DNA from: Catellatospora sichuanensis
GTDB lineage: Bacteria; Actinomycetota; Actinomycetes; Mycobacteriales; Micromonosporaceae
DNA length: 64,000 nucleotides
NCBI RefSeq assembly: GCF_007483665.1
Contig: NZ_ML660187.1
Location: 186,001 to 250,000 of the forward strand
Reading direction: 5' to 3'
Shown here: positions 23,589 to 32,552 of the stretch, one piece after another
How positions within the stretch are numbered: the first letter of the stretch is position 1
Layout: the number at the start of each line of letters is the position of its first letter
Notes under the pieces: model-generated
Told to the model about the DNA's origin: nothing
What the model saw: only the letters and a program-made list of their open reading frames with translations
The model's database searches: none
Program-made: the position numbers and the translations under genes

Positions 23589-25757
23589 TCAGGGGGCGGG
23601 GGTGGGTTTGACGGAGCGCAGGAGGACTGAGGCCACGTCGATGACCTCGACCTCTTCCTGGCCCTTGGAGCGGACGCCGTCGGTGATCATCGTGGAGCAG
23701 AAGGGGCAGCCGACGGCGATCGTCTTCGCGCCGGTGGCCAGGGCCTCCTCGGTGCGCTCGACGTTGATCCGCTTGCCGATGCGCTCCTCCATCCACATGC
23801 GGGCGCCACCGGCGCCGCAGCAGAACGAGCGCTCCTCGCGGCGACCCATCTCCAGGATTCCGGTGCCGCCCCCGGCGGACGTGGTCGAGCCCGCGCCGAT
23901 GGCCGCGCCGAGGACCTCGCGCGGCGGCGTGAAGACACGGTTGTGCCGGCCAAGGAAGCAGGGGTCGTGGTAGGTCAGCCCGCCGTCGATCGGTGCGACC
24001 GGGGTGAGCTTGCCGGTCTTGACCAGGTGGGCCAGCAGCTCGGTGTGGTGCACGATCTCGACCTCGAGACCGAGCTCCTTGTACTCGTTGCCGATGGTGT
24101 TGAAGCAGTGCGGGCAGGTCGCGACGATCTTCAGCGCGCCCGACTCCTTGATCGTCTCGACGTTCTGCTGGGCGAGCATCTGGTAGACGAACTCGTTGCC
24201 GATGCGCCGGGCCGGGTCGCCGGTGCAGGTCTCGTTGTTGCCGAGGATGGCGAAGTTGACCCCGGCCTCGTTGAGCAGCGTCGCGACAGCGCGGGTGGTC
24301 TTCTTCGCCTTGTCCTCGAACGCACCGGCGCAGCCGACCCAGAACAGGTACTCGAACTCCTCCACCTCGCCGACCCGCGGCACGGCGAAGTCCAGGCCCT
24401 TGGTCCAGTCCTCGCGGGTGTTGGGCGGCGCGCCCCACGGGTTGCCCTTGTTCTCCAGGTTGCGCAGCATCGCACCGGCCTCCGAAGGGAAGCTCGACTC
24501 GATCATCACCTGGTAGCGGCGCATGTCGACGATGTGGTCGACGTGCTCGATGTCGACGGGGCACTGCTCCACGCAGGCGCCGCACATGGTGCAGGACCAC
24601 AGCGCGTCCGGGTCGATGACGCCCAGCTCGGCCGCGCCGCCGATGAGCGGCCGCTCGGCCTCGGCCAGCGCGAGCACGTTGACGCCGGCCAACTGCTCCG
24701 CGGTGGCCTTCTCCTCACCGGACAGGTCCTTGCCGCCGCCTGCCAGCAGGTAGGGGGCCTTGGCGTACGCGTGGTCGCGCAGCGACAGCACGATCAGCTT
24801 CGGCGACAGCGGCTTGCCGGTGTTCCAGGCCGGGCACTGGGACTGGCAGCGGCCGCACTCGGTGCAGGTGGAGAAGTCCAGCAGGCCCTTCCAGCCGAAG
24901 TGCTCGACCTGGGAGACACCGAAGGTGTCCTTCTCCGGATCGGCCTCTTCTAGGTCGATCGGGGCACCGTTGGAGGTCATCGGCTTGAGCGCGCCGAGCG
25001 CGGGCGCGCCGCCGGCGTTGCGCTTGAAGTAGATGTTGGGGAAGGCGAGGAAGCGGTGCCAGGCCACGCCCATGGTCACGTTCAGGCCGATGGTGATCGC
25101 CCAGGCCATGGAGACCAGGATCTTGACCAGCGCGGTGATCGTGATGGCGTTCGGCCAGGCGGGCAGGACCGCACCGAGCGCGTGTGACAGCGGGGTGGCC
25201 CAGGCCGGGTGGTGGAACATGTCGTTGGCGACCTTGAAACCGCGGATCAGGAAGCCCAGGATCAGCACCGCGAGGATCACGTACTCGACGAAGTAGGCCT
25301 GCCACATGGTCGAACCTGCGAAACGCGAGTTCGACGTGCGGCTGGGCCGCTGGCGCAGCCGGATCGCGATCAGCACGATGATCGCCGGGATGCCGAGGAT
25401 GCCGATCCACTCGGTCACGAACGCGAAGACGTCCCAGCCGCCCAGGATCGGCAGCTCCCAGGCCGGGTTGACCACTTCGAAGTAGGCGCCCGCGACGAGC
25501 GTCGACAGCACGACGAAGCCGATCATCACGAACCAGTGCGCCGCGCCCACCACGGACCACTTGAACATCCGGGTGTGGCCGAGGGTCTCCCGGAACATGG
25601 TGGCGAGGCGGGTGCCGCGATCGTTGGACCGGGAGGGGTCGGGCTGGCCGAGCCTGATCACGGCGAACATCTGCCGCACCGCCCGTACGACCAGCGCCAC
25701 CGCGACCGCGGTCACGGCGACTGCGATGACCGTACTGACGATCTGTACGCCGCCCAT
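23589..25757 (-). CDS. etfD: Membrane Fe-S oxidoreductase, EtfD type
   Basis: A 722-residue integral membrane iron-sulfur protein of the heterodisulfide-reductase-like class, matching mycobacterial EtfD (Rv0338c), which passes electrons from electron-transfer flavoprotein to menaquinone during fatty-acid oxidation. The N-terminal 230 residues form five or so transmembrane helices. Two ferredoxin-type motifs follow (CTECGRCQSQCP and CTMCGACVEQCP), then two CCG-type domains (ATCPHCFNTIGNEYKELG, HDPCFLGRHN, SFCCGAGGARMWMEER) that bind a noncubane cluster in relatives. The ATG is set by GGAGG 8 bases upstream. No etfAB genes are nearby. An operator-like palindrome sits in its promoter region. Confidence 0.9.
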   Translation of the reverse strand: MGGVQIVSTVIAVAVTAVAVALVVRAVRQMFAVIRLGQPDPSRSNDRGTRLATMFRETLGHTRMFKWSVVGAAHWFVMIGFVVLSTLVAGAYFEVVNPAWELPILGGWDVFAFVTEWIGILGIPAIIVLIAIRLRQRPSRTSNSRFAGSTMWQAYFVEYVILAVLILGFLIRGFKVANDMFHHPAWATPLSHALGAVLPAWPNAITITALVKILVSMAWAITIGLNVTMGVAWHRFLAFPNIYFKRNAGGAPALGALKPMTSNGAPIDLEEADPEKDTFGVSQVEHFGWKGLLDFSTCTECGRCQSQCPAWNTGKPLSPKLIVLSLRDHAYAKAPYLLAGGGKDLSGEEKATAEQLAGVNVLALAEAERPLIGGAAELGVIDPDALWSCTMCGACVEQCPVDIEHVDHIVDMRRYQVMIESSFPSEAGAMLRNLENKGNPWGAPPNTREDWTKGLDFAVPRVGEVEEFEYLFWVGCAGAFEDKAKKTTRAVATLLNEAGVNFAILGNNETCTGDPARRIGNEFVYQMLAQQNVETIKESGALKIVATCPHCFNTIGNEYKELGLEVEIVHHTELLAHLVKTGKLTPVAPIDGGLTYHDPCFLGRHNRVFTPPREVLGAAIGAGSTTSAGGGTGILEMGRREERSFCCGAGGARMWMEERIGKRINVERTEEALATGAKTIAVGCPFCSTMITDGVRSKGQEEVEVIDVASVLLRSVKPTPAP

Positions 25758-25819
25758 ACCCACGCCTCCCTGCGTCGGAACAGCCCTGTGTATAAACCCC
25801 ACCGCAGCCTACGCCCTAG

Positions 25820-25833
25820 TTACCGTTCAGTAA
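25820..25833. promoter_or_regulatory. Operator-like palindrome upstream of etfD
   Basis: On the minus strand TTACTGAACGGTAA has arms TTAC/GTAA and a near-symmetric centre, the style of TetR-type operators found upstream of fatty-acid-degradation genes. A TAGGCT -10-like box lies a few bases downstream. The regulator is not in the window. Confidence 0.4.
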
Positions 25834-25989
25834 TGTGAGGGTTCGCACAGGCTGACCACCACCCTAGGGCAGCAGCAGGTCACCGGGGGTCGGACGGGTC
25901 CGGACAGCAACCGGGGTCACAACCGCTGCGCACACGCGCAGACAGGCCGCGACCCCGGATCGCGAGCTATCGTGGAGCGCTGCTGAAGC

Positions 25990-26253
25990 TCAGCGCCACT
26001 TGGAGAGCAGACCGAGCGCGCCGACCATGGCGCCGAAGCCGACAGCGAGGTTCCAGTACCCCCAGCCCTGCACCGGGTACAGCGTCTCGGACAGGTAGTA
26101 CACGACCAGCCAGGCGATACCGAAAACGATCAAGCTGACCGCGGTGATCGGCAGCCAGATCGGGCTCGGCTTCTTGTCCGCGGCGGTCGCCGAGGGCACC
26201 ACGTCGGTAGGCGGCGTGTAAATCTTCTTCTTGCGGACCTGCGACTTCGGCAC
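25990..26253 (-). CDS. crgA: Cell division protein CrgA
   Basis: An 87-residue two-helix membrane protein that in actinobacteria helps place FtsZ-ring partners and PBPs at the septum and coordinates growth with division. The N-terminal tail is basic and the sequence PKSQVRKKKIYTPP is the family signature. Transmembrane helices lie at about residues 31-53 (WLPITAVSLIVFGIAWLVVY) and 63-83. The GTG start follows AGGAG by 6 bases. It is divergent from the DUF881-sortase operon and close to trpG/pknB, as in other actinobacteria. Confidence 0.93.
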   Translation of the reverse strand: MPKSQVRKKKIYTPPTDVVPSATAADKKPSPIWLPITAVSLIVFGIAWLVVYYLSETLYPVQGWGYWNLAVGFGAMVGALGLLSKWR

Positions 26254-26365
26254 GGTTGTCTCCTGGAGGGGCCCTGCCCACACCGGTCGATGACCTTGAG
26301 CATGGGCCTGAATAATGTTCGACAGATAGCGTAGTCAGATCGTCGCGTTTTGGCACGGAGGGGGA

Positions 26366-27172
26366 GTGGTGGAATACACATCCGGCACCTCGTCATGGCG
26401 TAAAGCCGTACTCCGAGCCGGGCGCGCGTTCAGCCGCCTGCCCGGCCGACGCCGCAGCGGGTGGACCCTCGGCGTGCCGTTGATCGCGGCCATCGCCGGT
26501 CTGCTGTTCACCGTGAGCGCGACCACCTCCCAGGGGACCACGCTACGCGAGGACAACAGCGTCCGGCTGGACCAACTGGTGGGTAAGAAAGAAACCGAGG
26601 TCGGCGCGGCCGTCCAGAACGTGAACCAGCTGCGTGCCGACATCGACGCGCTGACCGGCAAGCAGGCCGGCGGCGATGGCCCGCTCGCGGCCGAACGCAC
26701 CCGCGGCGAGGGTTACCTGGCCGACGCCGGCCTGACCGCGGTGCACGGCCCAGGCCTGACCGTACGCATGGACGACGCGCCGCCCGGCGGCAACGGCCTG
26801 TCCACCGGAGCCACCCAGGACGACCTGGTGGTGCACCAGCAGGACGTACAGGCCGTGGTCAACGCGCTCTGGGCGGGTGGGGCCGAGGCCATGACGATCA
26901 TGGGCGTACGGGTCGTCACCACCACCGCCGTGCTGTGCGTCGGCAACACCCTGCTGCTCGAGGGACGGCGCTACTCCCCCGAGTTCGTGATCTCGGCGAT
27001 CGGCGACCCGGCCCGCCTGCAGGCATCGCTCGACGCAGCCCTCGGCGTCCAGGCGTTCCGGGACGCTGTACGCGCATACGGCCTGGGATATAGCGTCACC
27101 CGCGAGACGGACATCGTCGCTCCCGCGTACCAGGGATCGGTGCTGCTGCGCCATGCTTCGGTGCCGCGTTAG
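26366..27172 (+). CDS. DUF881-domain membrane protein
   Basis: A 268-residue protein with one N-terminal transmembrane helix (about residues 36-54, GVPLIAAIAGLLFTVSA), a short coiled coil (KKETEVGAAVQNVNQLRADI) and an extracytoplasmic DUF881 domain. Landmarks are VHGPGLTVRMDDAP, DLVVHQQDVQAVVNALWAGG, and RYSPEFVISAIGD. In actinobacteria and firmicutes this family is genetically linked with division and sortase genes; its biochemical role is unknown. The start is the first GTG of GTGGTG after GGAGGGGG. Eighteen bases upstream of the sortase gene, same transcript. Confidence 0.88.
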   Translation: MVEYTSGTSSWRKAVLRAGRAFSRLPGRRRSGWTLGVPLIAAIAGLLFTVSATTSQGTTLREDNSVRLDQLVGKKETEVGAAVQNVNQLRADIDALTGKQAGGDGPLAAERTRGEGYLADAGLTAVHGPGLTVRMDDAPPGGNGLSTGATQDDLVVHQQDVQAVVNALWAGGAEAMTIMGVRVVTTTAVLCVGNTLLLEGRRYSPEFVISAIGDPARLQASLDAALGVQAFRDAVRAYGLGYSVTRETDIVAPAYQGSVLLRHASVPR

Positions 27173-27190
27173 TAAGAGCCGGAGACACGG

Positions 27191-28531
27191 ATGAGCAGGC
27201 ATCGGGCGCACGAACCCGAGGACGACGAGACGACCACGTTCCCCCGCGTGGCCGACGCCGCGCCGAAGACGGACGCCGCGTCCATCACCGGCGTGCTGCC
27301 CGTCGTCCCCGCGGCGGACGCCACCACGGTGCTGCCCGTGATCACCTCCACCACCGCCCCGCCGTCGCCCCGACCCGCCACACCACCCGCACCACCGAAC
27401 CCGGTGGCACCGCAGCGCCCGGCGGCGCCGTCGAACGTGGCCACGCCGGTCAGCCAGGCCGCATCACCGAGCGCCGTAACGCTGTCGAGCCCGGCGGCAC
27501 CGCTCAATCCGGCGGCACCGCTCAGTCCGGCGGCACCGCTCAGTCCGGCGGCACCGCTCAGTCCGGCGGCGGCCGACGTGACCACGCAGCTGCCCCGGAT
27601 CACGGACCAGACCACCCAGCTGCCACGGGTCACCCGGCCCGCGCCCACGATGGCGACCGGGCGGGCCGCGGCCACCGACGAGACCGGCCTGCTGGGCGCG
27701 ATCCCGCCCGCGCCGCCACCGTCGCCTGAAGACGTCGCCAAGCCGTCGCCGCGACCCCGCTGGAGCGGGGAGCCGCCACCGCCCCCGGTCAAGGCGATCC
27801 GAGCCGGCGACAAGAACTACCGGAGCATCCACTCCGAGTACACCCGCACCACGGTCGGCTCGGTGATCCGCACGACGCTGCGCGGCACCGGCGAACTCAT
27901 GATCACTTTCGGCCTGGTCATCCTGCTGTTCGCCGGGTACGAGGTGTGGGGCAAGACCGCCATCGTCGACGCCCACCAGAGCCAGCTCGAGCAGCAACTG
28001 AACTGGGACGAGCCGACCGTCGGCCCGACCCCGTCGGTGTCCGCCTCCCCGCTGGCGCCGCTGCCCGGCAACGCGGTGGCGAAGCTCTACCTGCCCACGC
28101 TGAAGAAGCACTGGGTGGTGGTGCAGGGCGTGACCCAGAAGGACATCCGGTTCGCTCCCGGCCACTACCCCAACAGCGCGATGCCGGGCCAGAAGGGCAA
28201 CTTCTCGGTGGCCGGCCACCGCAATCGGGCCACCTTCTGGGACCTCGACAAGCTGAGGCCCGCCGAGGACGGCAAACCTGCCGACCGGATCGTGGTGGAG
28301 ACGCCCACCACCTTCTACGTCTACGAGGTGGTCAAGCAGCGCATCGTGCTGCCGACCGCGGTGGAGGTGGTGCGCGCGGTGCCGCCGTCCATGGAAGCGG
28401 GCAAGCTGATCACGCTGACCACCTGCAATCCCAAGTTCGACAACTACCAGCGGCTGATCATCCACGGCAAGCTCGTCGACGAGCAGCCGCGCTCCGAGGG
28501 ACGCCCGGTCGAGCTGGCGGGGATGGCCTGA
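27191..28531 (+). CDS. srtE: Class E sortase with long cytoplasmic tail
   Basis: A 446-residue sortase that would anchor surface proteins to peptidoglycan, in actinobacteria typically recognising LAXTG. The catalytic set is His343 ([11 protein letters not shown]), Cys412 ([12 protein letters not shown]) and Arg421. A transmembrane helix ([18 protein letters not shown]) lies at about residues 235-257. The 230-residue cytoplasmic tail is unusual: Pro/Ala-rich, with four PAAPLS/N units and five T-x-x-L/F-P motifs (including TTQLPRI and TTQLPRV). The small membrane protein gene overlaps its stop. No sortase substrate with an LAXTG signal is seen in the window. Confidence 0.93.
   Translation: MSRHRAHEPEDDETTTFPRVADAAPKTDAASITGVLPVVPAADATTVLPVITSTTAPPSPRPATPPAPPNPVAPQRPAAPSNVATPVSQAASPSAVTLSSPAAPLNPAAPLSPAAPLSPAAPLSPAAADVTTQLPRITDQTTQLPRVTRPAPTMATGRAAATDETGLLGAIPPAPPPSPEDVAKPSPRPRWSGEPPPPPVKAIRAGDKNYRSIHSEYTRTTVGSVIRTTLRGTGELMITFGLVILLFAGYEVWGKTAIVDAHQSQLEQQLNWDEPTVGPTPSVSASPLAPLPGNAVAKLYLPTLKKHWVVVQGVTQKDIRFAPGHYPNSAMPGQKGNFSVAGHRNRATFWDLDKLRPAEDGKPADRIVVETPTTFYVYEVVKQRIVLPTAVEVVRAVPPSMEAGKLITLTTCNPKFDNYQRLIIHGKLVDEQPRSEGRPVELAGMA
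27491..27562 (+). repeat. Four 18-bp tandem repeats in the sortase gene
   Basis: Units of CCGGCGGCACCGCTCAGT (first copy with one change) encode PAAPLS/N. In-frame expansion or contraction would change tail length only. Confidence 0.9.
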
Positions 28532-28818
28532 TGTACGCGTGGATCTGGCGCAAACTGCCCTTCGGCCTCGGCGGCAAGCTGACCGGCTCGGTGGTGCTGC
28601 TCGGCGTGCTCGGCGCGCTGCTGTGGTACGTGATCTTCCCGTGGGCCGAGCCGCTGCTGCCCTTCGACGATGTCCAGGTCGGCGACCCCGACAGCGGATA
28701 CTCGCAGCTGGACGAGACGTTCCCGGATCCGTCGGGCACGCCGTCGCAGGAGCCGGGCGACGGCCACGACATCCCGTACGACACCGGGGAGACCCCGGTG
28801 CCGACGCCGAGCAGGTGA
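28531..28818 (+). CDS. Small membrane protein linked to sortase E
   Basis: A 95-residue protein with one transmembrane helix (LTGSVVLLGVLGALLWYVIF, about residues 17-39) and an acidic Pro-rich extracytoplasmic tail containing FDDVQVGDPDSGY. The ATG shares one base with the sortase stop and the gene precedes trpG by 5 bases, so all are cotranscribed. Proteins of this size and position recur in actinobacterial sortase-trpG operons; function unknown. Possibly an accessory to the sortase; inference only. Confidence 0.75.
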   Translation: MYAWIWRKLPFGLGGKLTGSVVLLGVLGALLWYVIFPWAEPLLPFDDVQVGDPDSGYSQLDETFPDPSGTPSQEPGDGHDIPYDTGETPVPTPSR

Positions 28819-28823
28819 GGGCC

Positions 28824-29486
28824 ATGCGCGTTCTCGTGATCGACAACTACGACTCGTTCGTCTACAACCTGGTGCAGTACCTCGGGCAGCTCGGGGTGGA
28901 GTGCGAGGTGCGGCGCAACGACGAGATCAGCGTCGCCGACGTCGGGCGGGTCGGGGCGGCCGGCGTGCTGCTGTCCCCCGGGCCGGGCGCGCCCGAGTCG
29001 GCCGGCATCTGCCTCGACGTCATCGCCGAGTACGCCGGGAAGATCCCGCTGTTCGGGGTGTGCCTGGGCCACCAGGCCATCGGGCAGGCCTTCGGGGGCA
29101 CGGTGACCCGCGCCCCGGAGCTGCTGCACGGCAAGACGTCCCAGGTCACGCATACCGGTGTCGGCGTGCTGGCGGGCCTGCCGGACCCGTTCACGGCCAC
29201 CCGATACCACTCCCTGGCCGTCCTCGAGAACACCCTGCCCGCGGAGATCGAGGTCACCGGGCGTACCGCGCCTGTCGACGGCTCAGCGGGGGTGGTGATG
29301 GCCATGCGGCACCGCACGCTGCCGATCGAGGGCGTGCAGTTCCACCCGGAGTCGGTGCTCACCCAGGGCGGCCATCTGATGCTGGCGAACTGGCTGGCCT
29401 CCTGCGGCTACCCGCAGGCCCTGGACCGTGCACCCGAGCTGGCCGAAGAGGTCGAGCAGCGCCGCCTGGCGGCCTTCCCCGCCTGA
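28824..29486 (+). CDS. trpG: Glutamine amidotransferase subunit TrpG/PabA
   Basis: A 220-residue class I glutamine amidotransferase that releases ammonia from glutamine for anthranilate or aminodeoxychorismate synthase. The catalytic Cys80 lies in PLFGVCLGHQAIGQAFGG, and the His/Glu pair in IEGVQFHPESVLT. The N-terminus is MRVLVIDNYDSFVYNLVQYL. No synthase partner (trpE/pabB) is nearby. The position beside pknB matches other actinobacteria, where the gene is annotated trpG or pabA. The last 20 residues extend beyond the domain. Confidence 0.92.
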   Translation: MRVLVIDNYDSFVYNLVQYLGQLGVECEVRRNDEISVADVGRVGAAGVLLSPGPGAPESAGICLDVIAEYAGKIPLFGVCLGHQAIGQAFGGTVTRAPELLHGKTSQVTHTGVGVLAGLPDPFTATRYHSLAVLENTLPAEIEVTGRTAPVDGSAGVVMAMRHRTLPIEGVQFHPESVLTQGGHLMLANWLASCGYPQALDRAPELAEEVEQRRLAAFPA

Positions 29487-29533
29487 ACCGGCCCGGCCGA
29501 CGAGGGCCGGGACGACGGCCCCGGAACGACGAC

Positions 29534-29563
29534 GGCGCCCGCTCCCCGAAGGGAACGGGCGCC
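29534..29563. terminator. Bidirectional terminator between trpG and pknB
   Basis: GGCGCCCG-C-TCCC and GGGA-A-CGGGCGCC pair around a CGAA loop, with a single C/A mismatch. The genes on either side converge here. Confidence 0.8.
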
Positions 29564-29577
29564 GGTCACGTCTGCCG

Positions 29578-31284
29578 TCAGCCGGGCTGCGAAGGCGTCA
29601 CGGACGGCGAAGGCGGCGGCTCCTGCTCCTTGAGCTGGAACACCACCAGAGTGATCGTGGTGCCCTTGGGCTTCAGCGTGTCCTTCTTCGGGTCCTGCTC
29701 CTGCACGGTGCCGACCTTGCTCTGATCATCGGTCAGATCGCCCGGCACGATCTTGTTGCCGAGGCCGAGGCCGGTCAGGATCGCGATCGCGTCGGCCTGC
29801 GTCTTGCCGACCAGGGACGGGACCTTGACCAGGCCCTTGGAGACGATCACCGTCACGGTGCCGCCCTCGGAGATCAGCTCGTTCTCCTTGGGGCTGGTCT
29901 CCAGCACCTGACCGGCCTGCGCGTCGCTGTCCTTCTCCTTGAACACCGGCACCAGGCCGAGCGCGGTCAGCTGGCTCTCCGCGTTGGCGCGATTCGAGCC
30001 GACCAGCGGCGGCACCTTGACCTGCGGCTTGCCGCCGCAGATCTGGAAGGTGACCTCGCTCTGCTCCCGGACCTCGCGGCCCTTGGCGGGGTCCTGCTTG
30101 AAGACGGTGTTCTCGGTGCAGTCCGACTGCCGCAGCGGCTCGCCGAGCCGCGGCTTGAGACCCGCCGCGGTCACGGCCTCCCGCGCCTGCTGCTCGGTCA
30201 ACCCGAACAGGTCCGGGACAGAGACGTCCTTGGGCTGGTTGGCCAGGATCAGGCCGGCGGTCAGCGCCACCACGGCCAGCACGCCCAGCGCGGTCAGCGT
30301 CGCGATGACCCAGCCGGAGGCGCGGCGGCGGCGGGCGTCGCCGACCCGGGCGGGGGCGTTGCGGTTGGTGTTGGTCCGCGTGGCCGCGGTCATCGGGACC
30401 GTCTGCTCCTCGCGGAGCACCGGCGTCGCCAGGACCGGTCGGCCCGCGGCGGCGCGCAGCAGGTCGGCACGCATCTCGCCGGCCGACTGGTAGCGGTTGG
30501 CCGGGTTCTTCGACAGCGCCTTGAGCACGACCGCGTCGACGTCGGGGGTGACGTCGCGGTTGGACTCGCTCGGCGCCGGCGGCTCCTCCCGCACGTGCTG
30601 GTAGGCCACCGCCACCGGGGAGTCGCCGACGAACGGCGGGTGTCCGCAGAGCAGCTCGAACAGCACGCAACCGGCGGCGTACACGTCGGAGCGGGCGTCC
30701 ACGGCCTCACCGCGGGCCTGCTCCGGGGAGAGGTACTGCGCGGTGCCGATGACGGCGGAGGTCTGCGTCATGGTGGTCGCGCCGGACGCGAGCGCCCGCG
30801 CGATGCCGAAGTCCATGACCTTGACCTGGGCGTTCGGCGTGAACATGACGTTGCCGGGCTTGATGTCCCGGTGGATGATGCCGTGCCGGTGGCTGAACTC
30901 CAGCGCGGCGCAGATGTCCGCGGTGATCTCCATGGCCCGCCGGGGCATCAGTCGCCCCTCGGCGGCCAGCACCTCCTTGAGGGTGCGGCCGGCCACGAAC
31001 TCCATGACGATGTAGGGCAGGACCTCGCCGGTGGGCCCGCGCTCCTCGCCGGTGTCGTAGACCGCGACGATCGCCGGGTGGTTCAGCGCCGCGGCGTTCT
31101 GTGCCTCGCGGCGGAACCGCATCTGGAACGTCGCGTCCCGGGCCAGGTCCGTGCGCAGCAATTTGATCGCGACGTCGCGCCCGAGGCGCAGGTCACGTCC
31201 CCGGTGCACCTCGGCCATGCCGCCGTAGCCGAGCAACTCGCCGACTTGATACCTGCCACCCAGCAGGCGGGCCTGCGCGTTCAT
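29578..31284 (-). CDS. pknB: Ser/Thr protein kinase PknB with PASTA domains
   Basis: A 568-residue receptor kinase that controls peptidoglycan synthesis and division. The kinase domain (about 12-275) has ATP-binding Lys41, HRDIKPGN (138-145), DFG (158-160) and the autophosphorylation loop TTMTQTSAV (170-178), like Mtb PknB. A transmembrane helix (324-348) leads to three extracellular PASTA repeats (starting VSVPDLFGLTEQQA, VKVPPLVGSNRANA, VKVPSLVGKTQADA), one fewer than the four in Mtb PknB, and an unstructured Pro/Ser tail. Last gene of the operon; start overlaps the pknA stop by 4 bases. Confidence 0.95.
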   Translation of the reverse strand: MNAQARLLGGRYQVGELLGYGGMAEVHRGRDLRLGRDVAIKLLRTDLARDATFQMRFRREAQNAAALNHPAIVAVYDTGEERGPTGEVLPYIVMEFVAGRTLKEVLAAEGRLMPRRAMEITADICAALEFSHRHGIIHRDIKPGNVMFTPNAQVKVMDFGIARALASGATTMTQTSAVIGTAQYLSPEQARGEAVDARSDVYAAGCVLFELLCGHPPFVGDSPVAVAYQHVREEPPAPSESNRDVTPDVDAVVLKALSKNPANRYQSAGEMRADLLRAAAGRPVLATPVLREEQTVPMTAATRTNTNRNAPARVGDARRRRASGWVIATLTALGVLAVVALTAGLILANQPKDVSVPDLFGLTEQQAREAVTAAGLKPRLGEPLRQSDCTENTVFKQDPAKGREVREQSEVTFQICGGKPQVKVPPLVGSNRANAESQLTALGLVPVFKEKDSDAQAGQVLETSPKENELISEGGTVTVIVSKGLVKVPSLVGKTQADAIAILTGLGLGNKIVPGDLTDDQSKVGTVQEQDPKKDTLKPKGTTITLVVFQLKEQEPPPSPSVTPSQPG

Positions 31285-32552
31285 CGCGTACGTCGTCCTT
31301 CGGTCATTGGGTCCATGCTCACGTGGTCAGCCCCGTTCAGCCATCCGCCAGCCGAAAGTGTGACGATTTCGGAATGTGCCGGGCTGCTCCGGGCATTTTC
31401 CTTGTCCTTGGCCTTTTTGGCCTCCCAGCCGAGCCAACCGGCGCAAGCGAGCACTGCCAGCATCCCGACGACCACCAGGACCACGGTCAGGGCAGTCCGG
31501 CCGCCACCACCGGCGGGCGCGGGAGCCTGCGGCCCGTACGGTACCCCGTGGACGGGGGTCAGTGAGGCAGGCGCAGCCGGGACGGGTGCAGATCCTCGCT
31601 GGTAGCCCCCGTTGGGGCGAACCGGAACGGGGGTCGCCGGGCTCAGCGGGCGCGACGGCCCCGGCGAGACCGGGCTGGCCGAGACCGGGCTCGGCGAGAC
31701 CGGCTGCACGGGCAGCATCGGCCCGCTGCCGTGGGTCAGCGCGCCGGCGGCCTGCCGGGCGGCGTTGGCGAACGCCGCCGCTGTCGGCCACCGGTTGCCG
31801 GGCTCCTTGGCCATGGCCCGCTCGACGATCTGGCGCACCACCGGCGGGATGTCGTTCGGCATCGCCTTCGGGGTGCCGGTGACGTGCTTCATCGCGATCT
31901 CTAGCGGGGTGTCGCCGTCGTACGGCCGGTGCCCGGTGAGGCACTGGTAGGCCACCACACCCAGCGAGTAGACGTCGGAGATGGCTGATGCGCCGACCCC
32001 GGAAGCCTGCTCCGGGGCCAGGTAGGAGGCAGTGCCCATGACCGCGCCGGTGGCCGTCAGCTGGCTGGCCGCCGCCGACCGGGCGATGCCGAAGTCGGTC
32101 AGCACCAGCGTGCCGTTGGGGCGCACCAGCAGGTTGCCCGGCTTCACGTCGCGGTGCACGATGCCCTTGTCATGGGCGGCCTGCAGCGCGTCGGCCGCCT
32201 GCGCGATCAGCAGCATGGTGCGGGACGGGGTGAGCCGGCCGACCTTGTTGAGCGTGCGGGAGAGCGGGTCGCCCTCGATCAGCTCCATGATCAGGTACGC
32301 CAGGTGCTGGTCGTTGCCGAAGTCGTAGATGCGCACGACGCCCGGGTGGTTGATGCCGGCCATCGTCTTGGCCTCGGCGTGGAAGCGCTTGACGAAGCCC
32401 GGCTCCTCCAGCAGCGCCGACAGCATGATCTTGATGGCGACGGTCCGGTCGAGCACGTCGTCGGTGCCCTTCCAGACGTCACCCATGCCGCCGGAGGCGA
32501 TCCGCGAATCGATACGGTAACGGCCGTTGAGCACGGTGCCAGGGGAGACCAT
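31281..32552 (-). CDS. pknA: Ser/Thr protein kinase PknA
   Basis: A 423-residue membrane kinase regulating cell shape and division together with PknB. The kinase domain carries Lys41, HRDVKPGN (133-140) and DFG (153-155). A Pro/Ser/Val linker with SPVSASPVSPG repeats follows, then a transmembrane helix (LTVVLVVVGMLAVLACAGWL) and a short extracytoplasmic tail; no sensor domain. ATG overlaps the pbpA stop by one base (TGATG); a GTG codon three bases earlier is the alternative. The product probably shares substrates with PknB, including FhaA/FhaB. Confidence 0.93.
   Translation of the reverse strand: MVSPGTVLNGRYRIDSRIASGGMGDVWKGTDDVLDRTVAIKIMLSALLEEPGFVKRFHAEAKTMAGINHPGVVRIYDFGNDQHLAYLIMELIEGDPLSRTLNKVGRLTPSRTMLLIAQAADALQAAHDKGIVHRDVKPGNLLVRPNGTLVLTDFGIARSAAASQLTATGAVMGTASYLAPEQASGVGASAISDVYSLGVVAYQCLTGHRPYDGDTPLEIAMKHVTGTPKAMPNDIPPVVRQIVERAMAKEPGNRWPTAAAFANAARQAAGALTHGSGPMLPVQPVSPSPVSASPVSPGPSRPLSPATPVPVRPNGGYQRGSAPVPAAPASLTPVHGVPYGPQAPAPAGGGGRTALTVVLVVVGMLAVLACAGWLGWEAKKAKDKENARSSPAHSEIVTLSAGGWLNGADHVSMDPMTEGRRTR

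Noticed and set aside
27491-27562. Possible CRISPR-like array
   Set aside because: Tandem 18-bp units without spacers, coding for PAAPLS repeats within the sortase gene.
29428-31605. Plus-strand open frame opposite pknB
   Set aside because: It is the shadow of a well-conserved kinase gene.
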